The notes under the pieces were generated by a model. That model saw only the letters and a program-made list of their open reading frames with translations. It did no database searches and was not told the DNA's origin. The translations under genes and the position numbers were made by a program. A stretch of 5,997 bases of DNA. Origin: Calditrichota bacterium. Its GTDB lineage: Bacteria; Zhuqueibacterota; Zhuqueibacteria; Oleimicrobiales; Geothermoviventaceae. The stretch covers positions 1-5,997 of the forward strand of contig JAADFT010000146.1 of assembly GCA_013152765.1 (NCBI GenBank), in the 5' to 3' direction. This document shows, piece by piece, positions 1-3,859 of this stretch (the stretch's first letter is position 1; each line of letters starts with the position of its first letter).

Positions 1-2
1 TC

Positions 3-83
3 GTGATGTCAAAGGAAAGCGTCCACGTGGTGAGCGGTTTCCCGGCGCTGCGCGTCGAAACGGCCGAATTCGAGCAAAACTGA
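3..83 (+). CDS. 3' end of an unidentified protein-coding gene (partial)
   Basis: An open frame enters from the left edge (first full codon at base 3) and stops at the TGA at 81-83, giving the last 26 residues of a protein ending in RVETAEFEQN. Almost every codon ends in G or C, as in the clear genes of this window. The other two forward frames are less convincing: frame 1 stops at once and frame 2 gives an Arg-rich peptide. The fragment has no recognisable motif and the family cannot be named. The gene lies on the same strand as its neighbours but is separated from the next start by about 510 bp, so it is probably not in the same operon. That it is coding is an inference from wobble-base composition in a short stretch. 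Confidence 0.5.
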   Translation: MMSKESVHVVSGFPALRVETAEFEQN

Positions 84-411
84 CGCGTCCTCGGGCTCTC
101 TAACCCCGCAACCGGGTTGGGTCTGCAAACCAGGAACGCCAGAAATCCTCTCAAACAGGGTGAGTCCTTCGGACTCGACTGAAGGGTTGCCCCAACTCGG
201 TACATTCCTGGAGCGTTTACTCCACTGGAACCGCGAGGCAACCGAAAACGCTCTGTCTTTCTTTCCTGGACGCGCCGGTCTCCCCAAGACTCACCCGTCA
301 ACTTTCCGATTTTCCCTGACTTCTCAAACTACCCTGTGTTTACCTTAAAGGATCCGGGTTTACCCGCAACAGGCGGGAGAAATCGAGTCCCGACCAGGTC
401 TTACACCGCCA

Positions 412-428
412 GCAAACCTCTGGTTTGC
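412..428. repeat. Perfect 7-bp dyad, GCAAACC-TCT-GGTTTGC
   Basis: The 7-base arms at 412-418 and 422-428 are exact reverse complements around a 3-base centre. There is no T run after it, so a terminator is unlikely. It lies about 150 bp upstream of the start point implied by the sigma-54-like element at 547-562. That is within the usual range for activator (enhancer-binding protein) sites, but the link is inference, and a dyad of this size can arise by chance in a 500-bp gap. Confidence 0.35.
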
Positions 429-546
429 CCGCGCAACTTCGCCCTCCGGCAACTGTCTCTTCTCCTAACGGCCTGCGAAGACCGTGTCCTTCGTCACCCC
501 GGTCATGCCGCCCGACGTAAAGATTTGCCCTTTCTCGTCGATACCT

Positions 547-562
547 TGGTTGAACGGTTGCA
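547..562 (+). promoter_or_regulatory. Sigma-54-like -24/-12 element
   Basis: The sequence TGGTTGAACGGTTGCA keeps the hallmark GG and GC dinucleotides separated by exactly 10 bases, and the -12 half (TTGCA) is perfect. The -24 half keeps TGG but lacks the usual CACG after it. The implied start point is near base 573, leaving a leader of about 25 nt that contains the ribosome binding site of the gene starting at 598. The position is good, but this is a single partial motif match. Confidence 0.3.
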
Positions 563-585
563 CGACGACGCCATCCTTCAACTTT

Positions 586-590
586 GGGAG
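586..590 (+). promoter_or_regulatory. Ribosome binding site GGGAG deciding the start at 598
   Basis: GGGAG lies 7 nt before the ATG at 598 but only 1 nt before the in-frame ATG at 592. This favours 598 as the start. The in-frame GTG at 484 has no comparable site and would add 38 residues that do not look like a signal sequence. Confidence 0.5.
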
Positions 591-597
591 AATGGGC

Positions 598-2259
598 ATG
601 GTGCGGTTAACGTTACGGAAGAAGCTTGGTCTGGCGGTCGCGGCGGTCCTGCTTGTCGGACTGGTTGCGACGGGAATGGGGCAAGATTGGGCTTCGATTT
701 TGGCGCCGGCCAAAGGCAAGAAATGCCAGGTGTACCTCAAATCGGGCGAGGTGCGCAAGGGAAAGCTGATCAAGGTCGGCGAGGACTACATCACTGTAGA
801 GGTGAAGCTCAGCCCGTTCTACGCTGAGCCGCAGACCTACCGGATCACGCAGGTAGACCGCATCGACTACGGCAGCGGTGTGGTTGATGTGGATCAGTAC
901 CTGGCTGGCAGCGGGAGTCAACAAACCACGGTTGCGAAGTCGGAGCAGGCTTCGCCGGTGGCTTCCAGCCAGCAGGTCCGGACCACGCAGCACTCAAGTG
1001 CGGGGAGCTCCAGCTCGGAATCGGACGACGACACGGTCCAGAAGTTGATGGCAATCCTGAAGAGCCTGGACGAGGGGCCAACAGCCAAGCCGGAGCAGCG
1101 CCCGATGGCCGCCGCGACGGAGCCAGCGGCTGTGCAAGAAGGGCAGACAGGTTCAAGCGTGAGCCAGCAGTCAGCGACTCAAACGCGCACTGAAACGGTT
1201 GAACGCAAGCGCGTTGAGCCCGCCAGCAGACCGGAGCGCGCCAGAAAGGTGGTGGTTCCGCTGACCAGAAAGACAGTACAGGCGCGGCCCGCTCAGAGCA
1301 CGAGTAAAGTTTCCACCGCGTCGCAGAAGACGGTTCAGAAGGCCTCGTCGGTTTCGCGTCGGAAGAAAACGGCTCCGTCGCCAGCGCGAACCCGGACGGC
1401 GGTCAGAAAGCGAGCTGTCACCCGAAAGCCGCAACCCAGGAAAACGATTCCTGCGCCAAAGCCGGCCAAGACGCGTTTGGCCAAAGTGGCAGCACCGACC
1501 AGCAAGGCCGTTGCAGTAGCCCAAGCGCCCAAGACACGGCCGCAGGGATCCGTTGTGAGTGCGCAGCAGCCAGACGAGACGCAGGCGAAGCTGGCCGAAG
1601 CTGCCGGTGTGGTTGCGACTTCTGCGAATGCCGGGAGTGCAACCGCCTCTCAGGCAGGTAGCCCGGTTCTCAAGGCGGTTACCGTTCTGGCGGGTGCAGT
1701 TGGACTGCTCGCTCTGGCTGTACTCGCGCTGACGGTGGTTGTGCTGAGGCGACACAAAACCAGCGCGCCGCAGCCGGCCGTTCCCGCCGCTCCTGCCGCT
1801 GCACCTTCCGTTCCGGTTGCGAGCGAGGAACCGGCTCCGCAGCCGGAACCCGCGCCCAAACCGCCCGCTCCAATCCACGTGGTCATGGTCAAGGGCGACT
1901 ACGCGGTGGTGGACCACGGCCTGGACCAGGGCATCAAGGTGGGCGAGTTGTTGTTGCTGCGTCGCGCGGTAGAGGATGGCGAGTACGAAATCGGTCTGGC
2001 GCGCGTGCTGAAGGTCTTCGACAGACTCTCGGGGGTGAAACTGATCGAGCGCTGGGTGGAAACCGACCTTCGCGTGGGCGATTCGGCTGTGCGCTACCGA
2101 CCGGCTGAGCCTGCGCCGGAGGACCTGACGTCTGTGGCGGTGACCCAGGTCGGTGGACGTCCGCACCCGGACGCGGCCACAAGACCGGCGGACGAGGTGC
2201 CCCAGATGCGTCTGCCCAGCGAGGCCGGTACACAGCGCCGCAACGGCTGGCCGACGTAG
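598..2259 (+). CDS. Membrane protein: Sm/SH3-like domain, basic linker, TM helix, FlgT-C-like domain
   Basis: The 553-residue product begins with a signal peptide or anchor (residues 1-28: basic RLTLRKK, then a hydrophobic core of Ala, Val and Leu). Residues about 43-92 form a small beta-rich domain with the pattern LKSGEVRKGKLIKVGEDYITVEV, resembling Sm/LSm or bacterial SH3-like folds. Residues 100-200 are Ser/Gln-rich. Residues about 202-318 are very basic, with about 33 Lys/Arg and only three Glu, histone-H1-like in composition. A membrane helix spans about 360-383 and is followed by RRHK, which predicts a cytoplasmic C-terminus by the positive-inside rule. After a Pro/Ala/Glu linker, residues about 426-501 (GDYAVVDHGLDQGIKVGELLLL ... 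VGD) match the pattern of the FlgT C-terminal domain known from flagellar assembly proteins. A short polar tail follows. No flagellar genes are visible nearby, so a motility role is not supported. The function is unknown; envelope or nucleoid-to-membrane attachment are only possibilities. The start is chosen from the ribosome binding site and the signal sequence. Confidence 0.85.
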   Translation: MVRLTLRKKLGLAVAAVLLVGLVATGMGQDWASILAPAKGKKCQVYLKSGEVRKGKLIKVGEDYITVEVKLSPFYAEPQTYRITQVDRIDYGSGVVDVDQYLAGSGSQQTTVAKSEQASPVASSQQVRTTQHSSAGSSSSESDDDTVQKLMAILKSLDEGPTAKPEQRPMAAATEPAAVQEGQTGSSVSQQSATQTRTETVERKRVEPASRPERARKVVVPLTRKTVQARPAQSTSKVSTASQKTVQKASSVSRRKKTAPSPARTRTAVRKRAVTRKPQPRKTIPAPKPAKTRLAKVAAPTSKAVAVAQAPKTRPQGSVVSAQQPDETQAKLAEAAGVVATSANAGSATASQAGSPVLKAVTVLAGAVGLLALAVLALTVVVLRRHKTSAPQPAVPAAPAAAPSVPVASEEPAPQPEPAPKPPAPIHVVMVKGDYAVVDHGLDQGIKVGELLLLRRAVEDGEYEIGLARVLKVFDRLSGVKLIERWVETDLRVGDSAVRYRPAEPAPEDLTSVAVTQVGGRPHPDAATRPADEVPQMRLPSEAGTQRRNGWPT

Positions 2260-2280
2260 CAGCTGTAGCAGCAGGGGGCA

Positions 2281-2327
2281 AGCGTCAAATCCCTTGGGCC
2301 AGGGAGGGCCTGCCAGGATTTGATGCT
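2281..2327. repeat. Strong 47-nt stem-loop between genes
   Basis: Arms at 2281-2292 and 2316-2327 pair over 12 bp with a single G-T wobble (AGCGTCAAATCC with GGATTTGATGCT). The enclosed bases can extend the stem through TGG/CCA and GCC/GGC pairs around an AGGGAG-type loop. It starts 22 nt after the stop codon of the membrane-protein gene. No T tract follows, so it is not a classical intrinsic terminator. It could be a 3'-end stabiliser, a processing site, part of the leader of the next gene, or a palindromic repeat element. Confidence 0.6.
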
Positions 2328-2353
2328 CTCGGAAAAGGGTGAGATCTCGGGGT

Positions 2354-2387
2354 AGCAACCAGATCGCAGGGAGGCTCGTTGGTTGTT
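2354..2387 (+). repeat. Second hairpin in the spacer before the BtrH-like gene
   Basis: AGCAACCA at 2354-2361 pairs with TGGTTGTT at 2380-2387 (8 bp including one G-T wobble), enclosing an 18-nt loop. Together with the preceding 47-nt stem-loop this gives two structured elements in a 233-bp spacer. No known riboswitch class was recognised. On its own this hairpin could be chance. Confidence 0.35.
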
Positions 2388-2481
2388 CAACTCGATGAGG
2401 TGCTACAAGGGGAAGCGGTGCTTTGGCAAAGGGGCTGGTGATGACTGGACGACTCGACGACAGACATTGGCCGCAGCAAAT

Positions 2482-2486
2482 GAGGA
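2482..2486 (+). promoter_or_regulatory. Ribosome binding site GAGGA for the gene at 2493
   Basis: GAGGA ends 6 nt before the ATG at 2493, which is normal spacing. It supports this ATG over the next in-frame Met at residue 55, which would delete the start of the conserved domain. Confidence 0.6.
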
Positions 2487-2492
2487 CACAGC

Positions 2493-3470
2493 ATGGCAAC
2501 AACGGTCCTTCCGAACTACCGTCACCGGACTGGTACCCATCCCGAGAGCACCGCTCTCTCGAACTACCTGCGTTTCTTTGGACTGAACTTTAGCGAGGCT
2601 TTTCTTTTCGGACTTGGACGGGGACTGAATTTCATCTACTGGCAGGGCCGCAAGATGGCGGCTCCGCTGATTCGAGGTCGCATCAAACCGGACGGCGTGG
2701 TGAAGAACGTCGCCTCACTGCTCGGCTCCCGTTGCGAAATCGTGGCGATGCCCACACTCGAGGTGGCTCAGAGCTACATTCGCCACGAGCTGGACGCAGG
2801 AAATCCGGTACTCGTGAAAGTCACACTCGAGGACGCCAAGCTGCCTGCAGGGGCGCTGGAGTCGAACTACCTGGTAATCGTTGGCATGGGCGACGGGGAT
2901 TTCGTGGCTCTGGCGGAAACGGATGGGGATGAGCCCGCGCTTCAGCCGCTGCCTGTGCTCTTCTCCGAGTGGGAAAAGAACGGCACCCCGCAGTTCGTGT
3001 CCTTTTCGCCGAACGTCGTTCCGAACGACCTGGCTCAGGTGCTGAGAACTACGCTCAGGCAGCATGCTTCGGAAATGCTGGACCCGCCGGTCGCCTACCT
3101 GGGGATTCGCGGGATCGAGCATTTTGCCAGCAGCGTTGTGCTGTGGCCCGACCGTCTGCGCGACGTGAGCATGGCGGCGAGTGTGTTCGTACAGAGCTGG
3201 ACGCACCCCTACGCCGGCGGCGATGGGTACCGTGGTCTTTACCGCCATTTCCTGATCGAGGCTTTCGAGATCATCCCTTCATCGTTAATCGAAGATGCCG
3301 TGCGCACCCTGGGCCGGGCGATGGTCTACTGGCGGGGAGTGACGGCGAGCCTGCGCGAGGTGGCGGATGGCCGCGAGGGGATGGACAGTTTTCTCCGGGA
3401 AGCCAGTCGGCTCCTCTGGGAGGTAGCCCGGCTCGAAGGGGAAATCATGAGCACTCTGGCCGAGGTTTGA
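2493..3470 (+). CDS. BtrH_N / DUF4872 family protein, apparently lacking active-site residues
   Basis: The 325-residue product has no signal peptide and is probably cytoplasmic. Residues about 14-170 match the butirosin-biosynthesis-protein-H N-terminal family: THPESTALSNYLRFFG (15-30), then SEAFLFGLGRGLNFIYW (34-50), then a region like the papain/C39-type beta core, SNYLVIVGMGDGDFVALAETD (124-144). Residues about 175-320 fit the DUF4872 helical partner domain (for example YLGIRGIEHFASSVVLWPD). BtrH itself moves an acyl group from a carrier protein to an aminoglycoside. In the family the first motif normally reads His-Cys; here it is His16-Pro17. The usual His before the VVVG strand is Asn125, and the Asp after it appears as Glu142. 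The only cysteine in that domain is Cys81, elsewhere in the fold. The protein is therefore probably not a Cys-dependent acyltransferase and may be a binding or scaffold variant. No carrier protein or biosynthetic genes are visible nearby. The family call rests on recognised motifs, not a search. Confidence 0.75.
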   Translation: MATTVLPNYRHRTGTHPESTALSNYLRFFGLNFSEAFLFGLGRGLNFIYWQGRKMAAPLIRGRIKPDGVVKNVASLLGSRCEIVAMPTLEVAQSYIRHELDAGNPVLVKVTLEDAKLPAGALESNYLVIVGMGDGDFVALAETDGDEPALQPLPVLFSEWEKNGTPQFVSFSPNVVPNDLAQVLRTTLRQHASEMLDPPVAYLGIRGIEHFASSVVLWPDRLRDVSMAASVFVQSWTHPYAGGDGYRGLYRHFLIEAFEIIPSSLIEDAVRTLGRAMVYWRGVTASLREVADGREGMDSFLREASRLLWEVARLEGEIMSTLAEV

Positions 3471-3800
3471 CGGCACGTCCTTTGCAAATCTCACCGTGGT
3501 GTGGCCGCGAAAGGGGACCGCGAGCTCGCCCTCTGACCGGAAATTGCCGGGAGTTGGAGTCAGGGTGGACAATTCTTGCCGTGCGTTCTTTCGGTGCATT
3601 CGCAAAATCGGTTCAGGTGAAGTGGCGAGGAACGCCGCTTACCAGCCCTGCCGACGTCAGCGGCTTCGACGCGAACGGACCCAGGGCAGGGCCTCGGCGT
3701 CCGCAGGTGCCGCGCTCACGAGGAAGTTCTGCCCGGGCGTGGAAACTCGCCCCTTCGTTGGAACGTTGCCACTGATTTCAGGCTTGTGACTCGCAGTCGC

Positions 3801-3816
3801 TGGCAAGTGCTTTGGA
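3801..3816 (+). promoter_or_regulatory. Weak sigma-54-like element before the secreted-protein gene
   Basis: TGGCAAGTGCTTTGGA has a good -24 half (TGGCA) and correct 10-base spacing, but the -12 half reads TTTGG instead of TTTGC, so the invariant C is missing. The implied start near 3826 would leave a leader of about 34 nt before the ATG. No convincing sigma-70 pair was found in the same stretch. Confidence 0.2.
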
Positions 3817-3846
3817 AATAGAAGTGTGCAGTTCTTTTAACTGAAC

Positions 3847-3855
3847 AAAGGAGGT
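3847..3855 (+). promoter_or_regulatory. Very strong ribosome binding site AAAGGAGGT
   Basis: AAAGGAGGT is an almost full match to the 16S anti-Shine-Dalgarno complement and lies 4 nt before the ATG at 3860, fixing that start. A small dyad (CAGTT 3829-3833 with AACTG 3839-3843) sits just upstream. High translation is expected, in contrast to the weaker sites of the two preceding genes. Confidence 0.8.
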
Positions 3856-3859
3856 CGCG

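Larger units (their letters stand above)
84..597. other. Long intergenic region with small dyads, no convincing gene
   Basis: This 514-bp gap separates the upstream gene end from the membrane-protein gene. Open frames here (for example + strand 160-348 and - strand 9-287) give peptides without domain features and are treated as chance. It contains short perfect dyads at 162-176 (6-bp arms, TTC loop), 209-224 (5-bp arms), 355-366 (5-bp arms) and 412-428 (7-bp arms, TCT loop). A 9-bp inverted pair (158-166 with 288-296) is also present. None is followed by a T tract, so none looks like a standard intrinsic terminator. No tRNA or known riboswitch was recognised. Confidence 0.6.
3471..3859. other. 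389-bp intergenic region, no convincing gene
   Basis: Open frames here on both strands give Arg/Gly/Pro-rich peptides typical of GC-rich shadow reading and have no good ribosome binding sites. An 8-bp inverted pair (GCCCTGCC 3645-3652 with GGCAGGGC 3685-3692) encloses a 32-nt loop. No T-rich terminator is seen after the stop at 3470. The last 60 bp hold the putative promoter and ribosome binding site of the next gene. Confidence 0.6.

Noticed and set aside
158..296. 9-bp inverted pair GGGTGAGTC / GACTCACCC across 120 bp
   Set aside because: An exact 9-bp pair is expected about once by chance in a gap of this length, and nothing else supports a mobile element.
361..400. tRNA-like T-arm (reverse strand GGGACTCGATTTCTCCC)
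   Set aside because: No matching acceptor, D or anticodon arms could be found around it.
484..597. N-terminal extension of the membrane-protein gene from the in-frame GTG at 484
   Set aside because: It would add 38 residues with Pro and Cys that do not resemble a signal sequence and has no clear ribosome binding site, while the ATG at 598 has GGGAG at 7 nt and starts a good signal sequence.
2424..2439. Possible third sigma-54-like element (TGGCAAAGGGGCTGGT) before the BtrH-like gene
   Set aside because: The -12 half (CTGGT) is poor and the stretch is G-rich, so a chance match is likely.
1171..2502. 443-codon open frame on the - strand
   Set aside because: It lies fully opposite the membrane-protein gene, is Arg/Leu/Ser/His-rich as expected of antisense GC-rich reading, and shows no domain.
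2969..3775. 268-codon + strand frame overlapping the BtrH-like gene
   Set aside because: Arg/Gly/Pro-rich out-of-frame reading of a gene with recognised motifs; no ribosome binding site or domain.
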